From: a virus
Reading direction: 5' to 3' (one strand)
DNA: 26,747 bases
IMG/VR virus record: IMGVR_UViG_3300001450_000220
Span: 1-26,747 of that record
Shown here: piece after piece, positions 17,701-23,250 of the stretch
Position numbering within the stretch: position 1 is the first letter of the stretch
How the letters are laid out: each line of letters begins with the position of its first letter
Position numbers and translations under genes: made by a program
Notes under the pieces: model-generated
The model's database searches: none
Told to the model about the DNA's origin: nothing
Seen by the model: only the letters and a program-made list of their open reading frames with translations

Positions 17701-19174
17701 AAAAGTAGAAAAAGCTACAGGTGTAAGTCAAAGATTAAGAAATGCTTCAGAGTGGCTATTTAAAAGAGGTGGTATGCCATTTACAGAATCTTTTGCTCGT
17801 ACTTGGGCTAGATTAGCTAGTGGTATGGAAATGCAAAGATTAACAGAACATTTAAATATATTACCAGAAACATCAAAAAGGCATAAATATGCTGTTGACA
17901 GGCTTAAAAGTTTTTATGAATTGTCTAATGGCGATATTGCTGTGTTAAAAAAATATGGATTAGACCCAAACCCATCAATTTTAAAAGGTAATGATGTTCC
18001 TATTGTTAAAAGAGTAATTAAAAATTCATTTAGAAAAGCAGAACTAGTAGGTAATATAAAAACTGCAGGAACTACTGTAGAATCAATGAGCGCTGGATGG
18101 ACTAATTTTAAATTAGTAAAACCTTTACTTATGTATAAAAAAATAGCTATGAGTACATCCATGAATAATATGGAGCTAATGAAATACAATCTAAAACATA
18201 AGCATTTTTTAAGAACAGGTTTATTTTTAGGTGGAACATATTTAAAAGGTGTGGCAAGAATAGCTGTGATGAAAGCTTTATTTAATCAATCTACTGCTAA
18301 TGTAGAGAATACAGATTGGTGGACATCATTTTGGGCCACTATGTATAATGGAGAATTTTTAGGTATTGGTTCAGAATTTTTAAGCCCATACAAAGAGTCA
18401 TGGTTTAGTATGCAAGACAATTTAGTAAATGAAGCTGCAATGACCCAAAACTATAAAAGAACTTTATCTTTATTGCAAGTGTTAACGCAATCTGGAGCTA
18501 ATAAAATAAATTCTGATTTTGCTAATACATTTTTTGGTGAACAGAAAATGTCTGTTGAAGATGCTGGTGTTGAATGGTTACGTTCCACTGTATCTAGTTA
18601 TAATCAATACTATAAAATTAAAAATCAATTAATGAATCCGTATAATGCTAACTCTAAACAAATTCAAGTTTGGAATAGAAATTACAACAAAAAACATTCT
18701 TTTAAAGGTCGTGAAGATTATGAAGCAACTGAGTCAAGTATGTATTTTAGAAAACTTAGAACTGTGTTTAACACAGGAACAAAACAAGAGTTTCTTGAAG
18801 AGCTTACACTAGCATATTTAGGAAAAGTTAGTGACGGGTTAGGTAAAGGATTAAGTGAGCAAGCCGCTTTAAAAGAAGCAGCTGCCATAATTAAAACAAA
18901 ATTAAAAGATTTAAACCCTATACCTTATTCTGTAGACCCTAATAATGATTATAAAATAACTCCATTTGAATCATTTTTTCTGACATTAAGTGATGAGCAT
19001 AAAAAAATAACTGCTAAAACTTACCTTGAATATTATAAAAAAATAAAAGATTATGAAAAATCTTGGCAATATTTTAAAAGAAAAAGAGGCATAGGTGACT
19101 TAATGAAAAATTTTGATTTTAAAATGGACGAAAAAGTTTTACAGTCTTATCTTAAGAAAATTAAATTAAAATAA
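11780..19174 (+). CDS. giant multidomain virion (polyvalent-type) protein with embedded tyrosine recombinase, 2464 aa
   Basis: The ATG has an AGGA site 7 bases upstream and one frame stays open for 7.4 kb. Layout: residues 1-95, charged helical start; about 95-420, Gly/Ala-rich hydrophobic segments (e.g. LYEGIKGTVLGGITAGVAPG) like membrane-active core proteins; about 430-770, charged coiled-coil-rich region. A tyrosine recombinase follows (775-1070), then a degenerate zinc-peptidase-like region (1130-1320). The last 900 residues are large helical domains with hydrophobic patches near 1900-1935 and 2150-2175. Giant proteins of this build are ejected with the genome in podoviruses (T7 gp16-type) and are called polyvalent proteins when they carry enzymes. 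The virion role is inferred from size, place and build. The gene ends 9 bases inside the opposing gene. Confidence 0.7.
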   Translation: MPYLDYQNVIKQVREQNPNLSRRLPDDDLLYKYLYKNVNPQQMTGNPDAEFEPPEDIFEARREQQEKVQIQQRQDSNQGKIITTDNPKKWVAEFNLAGALGDIFDSNYLRYAATQGTADLSRMILTGKSGYQLQDKETGKIITPEEYAEDLNVFQEVGAWILGQGNVADLAIWGLSGGLGKIFTTTGTKLVGKKVVPKVALSDGAQNWFQDKWAKSNVQKFATSQRKKNTPYSNYVADWVEGAPASMASIGAFSAAAGTVHSAVNQRKTNDDGTSAYNPETGAFEGTVSPGKVISEGLYEGIKGTVLGGITAGVAPGLSKMIGDGTSKLQKSNSNFNKRLADLAVRFPKTTAGIPAAPIEGFIFGNLPYVIEGVPKDENGNTDFDTVWHDFMHGTVTVAGLKTTMGLLGSAGQEYKTYKNSKNLDKDIKNNISNETINNAKKTLNEILPPNEVEKFFRTLSNEEKIKLSKKSSIDYEVDNFINNAVSEAQKLKKLMEAPDFKLESLTREQKENVLTSYNTLHVVKQVLSERLLPENNKSFTANIKDLYNQNKSKDALAWSKLSVKEKNKFIKDKKKQLESLVKRTDETFQSFNDNVYKPVHASKEGLKTRARELADKTRNLEKSKQDEVVKRIKASSLEEIIGFNNKQLTKAEKILKEVVERKSPEQQIQSLRDELIGLTLSKRMTLPEWKQEIESRVVKGNGEATIKNLRSLRDATKKSGEQTAEIIDKANQVDLEKINIDSKTPKGAIAKTKEGKANNQLLKEVNLSDTNKKMAVIGIEQFLKPRNLNSPGNVQKLFKFFKYLEKNRYNINEANTTIFSNFVMSSKSKGGLDTQKAHVMKPYQDIVAAFYGGKAGGAKAVAFSDMYMDAKGVATTLRVPTVGKDRATIDTPEQVKLFDKIESYDKTVSNTNPREAKAAVELLYWFGRRSTDVLQHLKVSDLNISNGTIKLSAAKKQAGVRVYSEYPLKDVLPNLFNRLVKIAEGKNPNNILISNRSGKIVNHNPIIKEIMKDLKINLFGEQKEFTVKSFRNTIETDASSTKLELFATELTGRGKTVQQSYVEKDFIKQFKEFRDFRLGKKTKQKSQLSVWEEKLKKLQELGKQERMTVEPGKPVRPEATRSEVSRFKEKFANKYPELTVELNKSKLKGDKGERLPENVLETVVGLEVKVRQGAPIEAAVHGMIHPIIKTLRAISKTNKGKKLGKEASGLMREIERRIVKTKEFKKWYKKYITEDKMNPKEARDRAIEEATAVKMGEIVSGRLVDKTFFNRMTDWAKRVYTNIKTYFKDVSELKDNELFDLFGQKIYNRNLKEIPLMSFTQESKGKMQFMTVDKNISPSDLVDMAKKQIDLYAKRYKLNKSSKEALVEQLLLEAEVVGKDINMVGGPEAVKIINELQKVDYQAIVGNKDIIERLKINSKIKQYKKSTDITSKQEKEWFELNGQTDVVNASIGLLRDWKDIVYQAQDLKGARPKINNDIAETLNAKDVSGRMTSTTFNKLKLSAQSGLVGFNRVAKYLKLDKLHKWVSTHLTAEQSHIGRLNGFIARAEGRGYPMFSKARKQISKSWKAVEEVFGLLESSDKNGAFKRLNDPTVDKADKAKALKFIKKAFIVKTKKNKKTGQTEYFNEGINWDPVTKKGTLQGELMYFFKEGVMKHYVREFSTLIDMQFPKIGAREAFIKENGINFLNKTKKGFYIPIRFSDAFGEFYSPQSVQSAKKIQKVGREYAIDMAKIKYGDKYTKATTAEKTKLVNKFLEMGIDRARIEMYTAVDFGSGKMTVKNLITRNKFQFEQTIKGEKGEKIKVFDNNFESLMMPYSTGMAKLLANMEYAPWAVGLKGYSGTGDVAAMLGQASKTLGVKGKFGQKIQRIIKDGMMERTGSSTTQDVLPTITGITREYTATLMRLQLGGLIPLTGTWNIMEQSKQMVMAYKIMDVAKSFVKSFNLAERIATEDAGAVSSIGLLGYKPGQFNLLGKKVEKATGVSQRLRNASEWLFKRGGMPFTESFARTWARLASGMEMQRLTEHLNILPETSKRHKYAVDRLKSFYELSNGDIAVLKKYGLDPNPSILKGNDVPIVKRVIKNSFRKAELVGNIKTAGTTVESMSAGWTNFKLVKPLLMYKKIAMSTSMNNMELMKYNLKHKHFLRTGLFLGGTYLKGVARIAVMKALFNQSTANVENTDWWTSFWATMYNGEFLGIGSEFLSPYKESWFSMQDNLVNEAAMTQNYKRTLSLLQVLTQSGANKINSDFANTFFGEQKMSVEDAGVEWLRSTVSSYNQYYKIKNQLMNPYNANSKQIQVWNRNYNKKHSFKGREDYEATESSMYFRKLRTVFNTGTKQEFLEELTLAYLGKVSDGLGKGLSEQAALKEAAAIIKTKLKDLNPIPYSVDPNNDYKITPFESFFLTLSDEHKKITAKTYLEYYKKIKDYEKSWQYFKRKRGIGDLMKNFDFKMDEKVLQSYLKKIKLK
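14102..14989 (+). other. embedded tyrosine recombinase domain (residues ~775-1070 of the giant protein)
   Basis: The segment starts with a helical stretch (MAVIGIEQFLKPRNL to about residue 875) that reads as a SAM-like core-binding domain. The catalytic domain follows. ArgI is R930 in FGRRSTDVLQHLKVSDL, which aligns with the usual G-x-R-x-S-E-L-x-x-L-x-W-x-D. A beta-hairpin lysine is K956 or K957 in SAAKKQAGVRV. K1029-S-F-R1032 fills the H/K-x-x-R box. ELTGRGKTVQQSYVEK ends with the nucleophile Y1062, and R1054 stands where H or W is usual. Spacing between boxes is normal for XerCD-type integrases. Five of six catalytic positions are acceptable, so activity is possible. Known chemistry for the family is strand exchange through a 3'-phosphotyrosine. 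Confidence 0.7.
15170..15740 (+). other. degenerate zinc-metallopeptidase-like region (residues ~1131-1320)
   Basis: Residues H1182-G-M-I-H1186 lie in a helix after a hydrophobic strand (APIEAAVHGMIHPIIKTL), where a zincin would have HExxH. About 63 residues later comes IEEATAVKMGEIV (E1249/E1250), a reasonable place for the third zinc ligand. A basic helical tail follows (MTDWAKRVYTNIKTYF). I recall this order from HExxH-bearing segments in other giant phage proteins. The catalytic Glu is Gly here, so peptidase activity is unlikely, though zinc binding might remain. This is a by-eye call from weak similarity. Confidence 0.4.
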
Positions 19175-19618
19175 TTCTGTTCTAGGTATTAATGCCATTT
19201 GACTAACATTAAAATCACCGCCCATTATGAGCTTTAATCTACCTTCTTTTTTAAGGTCTATTATCTTTTGTTTTAAATAATCTACACTAAATATATATCC
19301 ACCTACAATTTTTCCGTTATCAGACAGTAAGTGAATCCATATAGCAGAACCTGTAGTAGATATGCCACTAGGTTTCCCGCTACATCTTATTTCTATAGCT
19401 ATATTGCCTGTATTTTTCCATATATCTCTCTCTGTTTTTACCTCAATCATAGTGTTGCCATTTTGCAAATCTTCTACAAATTTTTCTCCCATTTGTCCAA
19501 ATTTTAAATCAAGGTCAAACTTTTTCATTTCTTCGTAATCCAATGGTATTTTCCTTCCGTCATCTGTTAATAAACTAAGGTCTCCAAAAACATCATATAT
19601 ATCAGTCAGTTTTAGCAA
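19166..19618 (-). CDS. PD-(D/E)XK superfamily nuclease, 150 aa
   Basis: The core reads FDLDLKFGQMGEKFVEDL (from about residue 34), then MIEVKTERDIWKNTGNIAIE with the E-x-K pair at about 59-61. SGISTTGSAIWIHLL follows. This is the order of a restriction-like nuclease fold: a first acidic helix, the E-x-K strand, then an N-E strand. The longest frame uses TTG 19618, which overlaps the RuvC-like gene but has no ribosome site. TTG 19543, preceded by GGAAGG, or ATG 19528 may be the true start and would still keep the whole core. It is the last gene of the leftward operon and overlaps the giant gene's 3' end. It is probably a recombination or host-DNA degradation nuclease; the specificity is unknown. 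Confidence 0.65.
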   Translation of the reverse strand: MLKLTDIYDVFGDLSLLTDDGRKIPLDYEEMKKFDLDLKFGQMGEKFVEDLQNGNTMIEVKTERDIWKNTGNIAIEIRCSGKPSGISTTGSAIWIHLLSDNGKIVGGYIFSVDYLKQKIIDLKKEGRLKLIMGGDFNVSQMALIPRTELF

Positions 19619-20099
19619 TTGCGTATTTCGCTATCATAATTGCATCAGCAGTAGCTAAAGTAGCGACTCCTTTCCATTGATATGACATATAGTTATTTGA
19701 ATTAATAAATTCTTGCGCCATTTGTTTAAGTATGTTTTTTCTTTCTTGTTTTTTCAATCCCTTTTGTACTTCGTGGTGTCTCATCCAAACGGAAGGGGTT
19801 ACATAAATAGGGATTATGTTAAATGATGCAATAACCCCCTCCCATTGGCCATAGTTTTGTCCGAAAGTAAATATCGAACTCTTACCATCATGTGGCATAG
19901 CCCATACTTTTTCTATATACAAAAACACATCTTTAGGAGAAGTATCTTGTAATATATCTTTAAATAATTCTGCCATACCTTGCACAGAATCTGGACACTT
20001 ATTCGCTCTTAATTTATTATCTTCAATAGAACATATGCCTCCAGATTTTCCTGGGTCTATACCTATATAGGTTTTAAAACGGTAATTCTTTTGTAACAT
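19602..20099 (-). CDS. RuvC-like Holliday junction resolvase, 165 aa
   Basis: The RNase H-like signature is clear: YIGIDPGKSGG with D15 on the first strand, YIEKVWAMP with E63, and TLATADAIMIAKYA with D152 in the last helix. The length is near that of RuvC (about 170). The family cuts four-way DNA junctions with two metal ions. In phages it resolves branched DNA before packaging. It overlaps the DnaB-like gene by 26 bases and the downstream nuclease by 17, so the three are co-transcribed. Only three of RuvC's four acidic residues are obvious by eye. Confidence 0.85.
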   Translation of the reverse strand: MLQKNYRFKTYIGIDPGKSGGICSIEDNKLRANKCPDSVQGMAELFKDILQDTSPKDVFLYIEKVWAMPHDGKSSIFTFGQNYGQWEGVIASFNIIPIYVTPSVWMRHHEVQKGLKKQERKNILKQMAQEFINSNNYMSYQWKGVATLATADAIMIAKYAIAKTD

Positions 20100-21420
20100 C
20101 TAGCTCCTTTGCATGCGGTATTGTCCAATTGTCATAAATAGTACAAATATCGCCATTATAGTTAAGGGTTATTTCAGAAGACTCTCCATACCTAACCTTA
20201 CTTGCAATTAGTCTAATTTCGTTTTTAGAGTGCATAGAAGGGTCAACCTTATAAGAGTAGTAAACAAAGAAAACATTCTCTGCTACCTGCTCTATAGCTC
20301 CAGATTCAGCTAAGTCAGACAATTGAGGTCTTCTAGCTTCCTTAGTTCGTGATTCTAATGACCTGTTAAGCTGAGAAGCAAGTATTACTGCACATTTTGT
20401 TTCTTTAGCTAACCATTTATACTCATTACAAATACGTTCAAGTTGTAATCTTCTTTCAGTTTCTTTACCACTTGGAGTTACAAGCTGTATATAATCATCT
20501 ATAATAACGTCTGGTTCAAACTTTTTAACTTCAGATGCAGTTTTAGGTAAGTCTCTAATATTGTCAAACATAATGAATCTATCTTCACCATATATATCAG
20601 CTATTTTCCTGGAAGCTTTTTTTAGTTCTTCAATAAAACCAATATTACTTTTATCTACTATACCTTTTCTAACATCTCTATAATTAAGTCTTGGGTTTTC
20701 AATACATATTAATTTCTTAATTACTTCACTGTTAGGTAACTCTCTATTAAACATAGCTACTTTATATCCACCTTTAACAAGAGAGGCTAAGAGGTTGACA
20801 AGAAAAGTTGTCTTACCATGACCTGGTCTACCCCCAACTATTGTTATCTCTCCTCTTGTAAGCCCTCCTGCTAAACTGTCAATTTCTTTGTAACCTGTTT
20901 TAATCATCTTTTTATTACCCTCTTGCATAGTGTTAAGGGTATCAGTCATTGCTTTATCTATAGTAAACTTTTCACCAGGCCTAACTCTTATCAACTCTCC
21001 CATAAGAGAATGTGCTTCGTTTATTAGTGTGTATACATCACCACCTTTATGAAGCGCATCTTTTTTTATATTTTCTGTCGCTTCTATTGTTTTTCTAAGC
21101 AAATACTTTTCGTATATCATCTGAGCATATGGTTCCATCATACCCATACCACACACATCTCCAGTTATATCTAAAATATACGAAGTTGTTATACCATTTA
21201 AATTATCTTCATTTGTTAATGAAGCACATAAAAGAGGAATGTCTATACTTTTTCCTTCTTTAATCATTTTAGTAAGTTTGTCCCACAAATTTTTAGCCTT
21301 TATTTGTGTAAAAACTTTTCTATCTGGTATATATTGAGCTACTCTACTATATTCTTTTGGGTAAAAGATAACACTCCCTAAAACCACATCTTCTGTGGTC
21401 ACATCAGCTATCTCCTGCAT
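20074..21420 (-). CDS. dnaB-like: DnaB-family replicative helicase, 448 aa
   Basis: An N-terminal helical domain (about 1-110) is followed by a linker and a RecA-like ATPase. Walker A is GGRPGHGKTT (196-205), Walker B VIIDDYIQLV (305-314) and the sensor ILASQLNRSLESR (346-358). The DnaB block RRPQLSDLAESGAIEQ spans 363-378, and the Arg-finger-type motif KVRYG is at 408-412. The length is usual for DnaB (about 450). It unwinds the phage replication fork as a hexamer. AAGGAG lies 6 bases before the ATG. No primase domain is fused and no DNA polymerase is seen in the window. Confidence 0.95.
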   Translation of the reverse strand: MQEIADVTTEDVVLGSVIFYPKEYSRVAQYIPDRKVFTQIKAKNLWDKLTKMIKEGKSIDIPLLCASLTNEDNLNGITTSYILDITGDVCGMGMMEPYAQMIYEKYLLRKTIEATENIKKDALHKGGDVYTLINEAHSLMGELIRVRPGEKFTIDKAMTDTLNTMQEGNKKMIKTGYKEIDSLAGGLTRGEITIVGGRPGHGKTTFLVNLLASLVKGGYKVAMFNRELPNSEVIKKLICIENPRLNYRDVRKGIVDKSNIGFIEELKKASRKIADIYGEDRFIMFDNIRDLPKTASEVKKFEPDVIIDDYIQLVTPSGKETERRLQLERICNEYKWLAKETKCAVILASQLNRSLESRTKEARRPQLSDLAESGAIEQVAENVFFVYYSYKVDPSMHSKNEIRLIASKVRYGESSEITLNYNGDICTIYDNWTIPHAKELDVTKELPF

Positions 21421-21435
21421 TTTATCTCCTTTTTT

Positions 21436-21645
21436 TTATTCTTCTTTTTGCATTTTCTTCAGTTGTTCATTTTTCATATTTATAACATGTTCATTATATT
21501 CATCAACTAATTTTTCTGTTGACACTTCACATATTTTATAAATAACACCTACATTGGTATTAATTTCTTCAAGCGGTCTACCTTTCAAATATAGACCCCA
21601 GCTATTTTCTGCTAGTATTTTTTCTAGAACTTTTTTTTCTAACAC
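21436..21645 (-). CDS. small hypothetical protein, 69 aa
   Basis: It starts at GTG 21645 with AAGGAG about 8 bases upstream, inside the end of the preceding gene (44-base overlap), and ends 15 bases before the helicase ATG. The product is acidic and helical with a charged C-terminus (MKNEQLKKMQKEE). No motif is recognised. Its place directly ahead of the helicase suggests a helicase accessory or loader-type partner, but nothing in the sequence shows this. Confidence 0.55.
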   Translation of the reverse strand: MLEKKVLEKILAENSWGLYLKGRPLEEINTNVGVIYKICEVSTEKLVDEYNEHVINMKNEQLKKMQKEE

Positions 21646-21823
21646 TAGGTTTCTCCTTCTTTATTAAATAATCTTCAAACTTTTTAGTATCTTTCTTAAA
21701 ATCTATATACTCCATAAAAGCATTAGTCAGACCCGTTATCATCTGGTTTAGACTTGACAGTTCCAGTATTAACTTTTCTATTACTGTTTGTACTTCCTTT
21801 GACGTTGGTTTTTTTCTTTTCAT
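21602..21823 (-). CDS. small helical protein, 73 aa, overlapping two neighbours
   Basis: The ATG has a GAGGT site about 8 bases upstream. The product has a long amphipathic helix (VIEKLILELSSLNQMITGL), a second segment (YIDFKKDTKKFEDYL) and a basic Lys/Arg/Ser tail. I recall small proteins with a similar IEKL...LNQ...KFEDYL build in other marine phages, but not their function. Its first 101 bases overlap the upstream gene in another frame, and its last 44 overlap the next gene. Both neighbours also have ribosome sites, so all three are kept. Confidence 0.6.
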   Translation of the reverse strand: MKRKKPTSKEVQTVIEKLILELSSLNQMITGLTNAFMEYIDFKKDTKKFEDYLIKKEKPSVRKKSSRKNTSRK

Positions 21824-21926
21824 CTTTTTTTACCTCATTTAATATTTCTTGTAATACTTTTTTTAGTTCTGATACTTCCTGTTTCAGTTTGGAAATATCG
21901 TTTTCCATATCTATTGCTCTTCCCAT
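21723..21926 (-). CDS. coiled-coil protein with disordered tail, 67 aa
   Basis: The ATG has GAGGT about 6 bases upstream and lies inside the end of the HNH gene. Residues 9-36 are a clear heptad coiled coil (ISKLKQEVSELKKVLQEIL). The remaining 30 residues are Lys/Asn/Ser/Thr-rich and probably disordered. That tail is coded by the same DNA, in another frame, as the N-terminus of the 73-residue protein, which may explain its odd composition. Function unknown; it probably forms a dimer or trimer. Confidence 0.6.
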   Translation of the reverse strand: MGRAIDMENDISKLKQEVSELKKVLQEILNEVKKDEKKKTNVKGSTNSNRKVNTGTVKSKPDDNGSD

Positions 21927-22420
21927 GCCTTACCTCTTTCTTTACGTTTGTGTGAGTGCCAATTTTGTTGCTTGGCTGTTTTTTTTCTATGACAGTTTGC
22001 GCATAGTATAATACATTTTTCGATTTCTTCTTCAATACTTTTGACCGAATATCCATGCGAAGCCATATTCGATACATCATTTCTTTTCTCTTTCGGGTTA
22101 AGATGGTGAAATTCCAGGACGATAGGGTTGCTTTCACCACAAGAAGTACAAGGATTACTAAGCTTAAATTCATAAACTAAATCTCTCCTTTCCCTTTTAT
22201 ACTTTTCAGTATTAATTTTATTACTTCTTTTATATTTTTCCCCATGTTTAAGATAATGTTTTCTAGAGTACTTATTTGTGCATTGTTTACACTTGTTACT
22301 TCTCTTATCGAGTCTCTTAATCTTCCAACTAAAATCGGATATTTTATATATTTTTTCACAATGATTGCATTTCTTAATCTTTAAACTCAAGGTTTGTGCT
22401 AATACCTGGAGCAGACTCAT
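21911..22420 (-). CDS. HNH endonuclease with N-terminal zinc finger, 169 aa
   Basis: An N-terminal four-cysteine finger (C18-x-x-C21 and C44-x-x-C47) precedes a basic linker. The HNH core has C91-x-x-C94, then VLEFHHLNP with H105/H106 as the catalytic box, N118 and C140-A-N-C143-H144. The two CxxC pairs bind a structural zinc. These are nicking or cutting enzymes; stand-alone phage copies are often homing endonucleases, while some assist packaging or restriction. The ATG at 22420 lies inside the upstream gene (47-base overlap) and has no strong ribosome site, so the start is uncertain up to about residue 15. Confidence 0.85.
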   Translation of the reverse strand: MSLLQVLAQTLSLKIKKCNHCEKIYKISDFSWKIKRLDKRSNKCKQCTNKYSRKHYLKHGEKYKRSNKINTEKYKRERRDLVYEFKLSNPCTSCGESNPIVLEFHHLNPKEKRNDVSNMASHGYSVKSIEEEIEKCIILCANCHRKKTAKQQNWHSHKRKERGKAWEEQ

Positions 22421-22736
22421 CGCTCATTGGATTTTCATTATCCTCAACCATTCCCCACATCAATACACAATAAACTATAATATCTGTAAGTCTACCCCTA
22501 ACATTCTCCCTTTGGGATTGATGCCCATCCGCATAAGCACACAATCCGTCTACATGTTTTGTCATATACGTTAACAAAACCTTCTCCCTGTTTACACCTA
22601 CAAAAGATGCAACTCTCTCAAAGTTAGCAAAAACATTATCTAAGTCTCTTGCATATTCTTTCTGGCCTGCATCTCTTGTCTCTGAGATTTTATCCATAAT
22701 ACTGCTCATAAGACTTTTCATTTCATTTCTATTCAT
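22374..22736 (-). CDS. Nmad1/DUF1599-like protein, 120 aa
   Basis: The conserved stretch runs from about residue 25 to 97: KEYARDLDNVFANFERVA, then KVLLTYMTKHVDGL, QSQRENVRGRLTDIIVY and a hydrophobic helix. This matches my memory of the DUF1599 family, named nucleotide-modification-associated domain 1, an all-helical fold related to MazG-type NTP pyrophosphatases. It may hydrolyse or handle a (modified) nucleotide. The start overlaps the end of the preceding microprotein. Conserved acidic residues are fewer than in true MazG, so the activity is not secure. Confidence 0.5.
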   Translation of the reverse strand: MNRNEMKSLMSSIMDKISETRDAGQKEYARDLDNVFANFERVASFVGVNREKVLLTYMTKHVDGLCAYADGHQSQRENVRGRLTDIIVYCVLMWGMVEDNENPMSDESAPGISTNLEFKD

Positions 22737-22875
22737 TACGCATCCTTTTGTACACTCTTGTATTAATGTATTCAGCTCCTACTATTTTACATAAAGGCCA
22801 TCCATTAGGACTTTTCTCTAATTCTTCCCTTATTTTTTGTATTTTTTTCCAAGTACTATTTTTTTTATTTTTCAT
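22729..22875 (-). CDS. small basic hypothetical protein, 48 aa
   Basis: The ATG has AAAGGA about 5 bases upstream, and the stop overlaps the ATG region of the Nmad1-like gene by 8 bases, which fits coupled translation. The product is basic (about 13 Lys/Arg), with a helix (WKKIQKIREELEKS) and a second half with GWPLCKIVGAEYI. No domain is recognised. It lies in a run of very short genes between the recombination cassette and the replication genes. Confidence 0.55.
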   Translation of the reverse strand: MKNKKNSTWKKIQKIREELEKSPNGWPLCKIVGAEYINTRVYKRMRNE

Positions 22876-22885
22876 TTTTTTCCTT

Positions 22886-22987
22886 TTAGTTTAATAAATT
22901 AATTATAAATAATATTATTACTGCCCAAATTGCAAAACTTACAACTGTTATTCCGCCCCAAGTAAAAACATTAATCCATTTTATCAT
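22886..22987 (-). CDS. 33-residue single-pass membrane microprotein
   Basis: A strong AGGAGGTC site precedes the ATG by about 5 bases and lies within the end of the zinc-ribbon gene (17-base overlap). After MIKWINVFTWGG almost the whole peptide is a membrane helix (VVSFAIWAVIILFIINLL). Membrane peptides of this size can be holin modulators, superinfection-exclusion factors or membrane anchors. Nothing here chooses between these. The ribosome site and overlap support it being real. Confidence 0.6.
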   Translation of the reverse strand: MIKWINVFTWGGITVVSFAIWAVIILFIINLLN

Positions 22988-23138
22988 CTTGACCTCCTAA
23001 TGGTAAATAACACTCGTAATATGAATCACAATCTGGACAACTGAAATTACTTACTATTCCTTCGCCTTCCTTTCCATAATCCTCATAATCATGGTCTCCT
23101 CCCCAAATCAATTCTGAACTACAATGCCAACACTGCAT
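22971..23138 (-). CDS. zinc-ribbon protein, 55 aa
   Basis: It begins MQCWHCSSELIWGGDHD and has a second knuckle SCPDCDSYYEC. The pairs C3/C6 and C34/C37 would hold one zinc, as in rubredoxin-like ribbons. I recall similar small C-W-H-C...W-G-G-D-H proteins in many phages; their function is not known to me. AAGGAG lies 6 bases before the ATG. That site can pair with the 3' strand of the upstream RNA element, so this gene is the likely target of that element. Confidence 0.75.
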   Translation of the reverse strand: MQCWHCSSELIWGGDHDYEDYGKEGEGIVSNFSCPDCDSYYECYLPLGGQDDKMD

Positions 23139-23158
23139 AATTTTCTCCTTTTAAAAAA

Positions 23159-23244
23159 GGGAGACTTGAAAGGCGGAAAAGAACTGCGGTAGAGAGGACC
23201 GCATTAAAACCCCCCATGTATTCTCACGATATACAAAGTCTCCC
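23159..23244 (-). ncRNA. structured RNA element upstream of the zinc-ribbon gene (riboswitch-like)
   Basis: On the - strand a 9-bp closing stem, GGGAGACTT (23244-23236) with AAGTCTCCC (23167-23159), encloses two hairpins. One is TGTAT/ATACA with a 9-base loop (23235-23217), directly abutting the closing stem. The other is TGCGGT/ACCGCA with a 7-base loop (23203-23185). A G6 run and a pyrimidine-rich strand lie unpaired in the junction. Immediately after the closing stem come six T and then AAAAGGAG, the ribosome site of the zinc-ribbon gene. CTCC in the stem plus the T run is complementary to that site (23145-23163), so opening the closing stem could hide it. The pairings are seen in the sequence; the regulation is inferred. 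No known riboswitch class is recognised. Confidence 0.5.
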
Positions 23245-23250
23245 ATATTA

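Noticed and set aside
21754-22011. 85-codon + strand frame rich in Phe/Ser/Leu opposite the coiled-coil and HNH genes.
   Set aside because: It is the antisense of well-supported - strand genes, has no ribosome site, and its composition is that of complemented Lys/Glu codons.
23159-23244. Possible tRNA: a 7-bp acceptor-like stem (GGGAGAC/GTCTCCC), 86 bases, with two inner hairpins.
   Set aside because: No T-loop (TTCRA) sequence, no D-arm with GG, and the hairpin that could be an anticodon arm lacks T33 on both strands. A structured regulatory RNA fits better.
23153-23244. Simple intrinsic terminator formed by the 9-bp stem and following T6.
   Set aside because: The stem closes 68 bases with two internal hairpins rather than a short loop, and a ribosome site with a gene follows at once. 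Attenuation remains possible but a plain terminator is unlikely.
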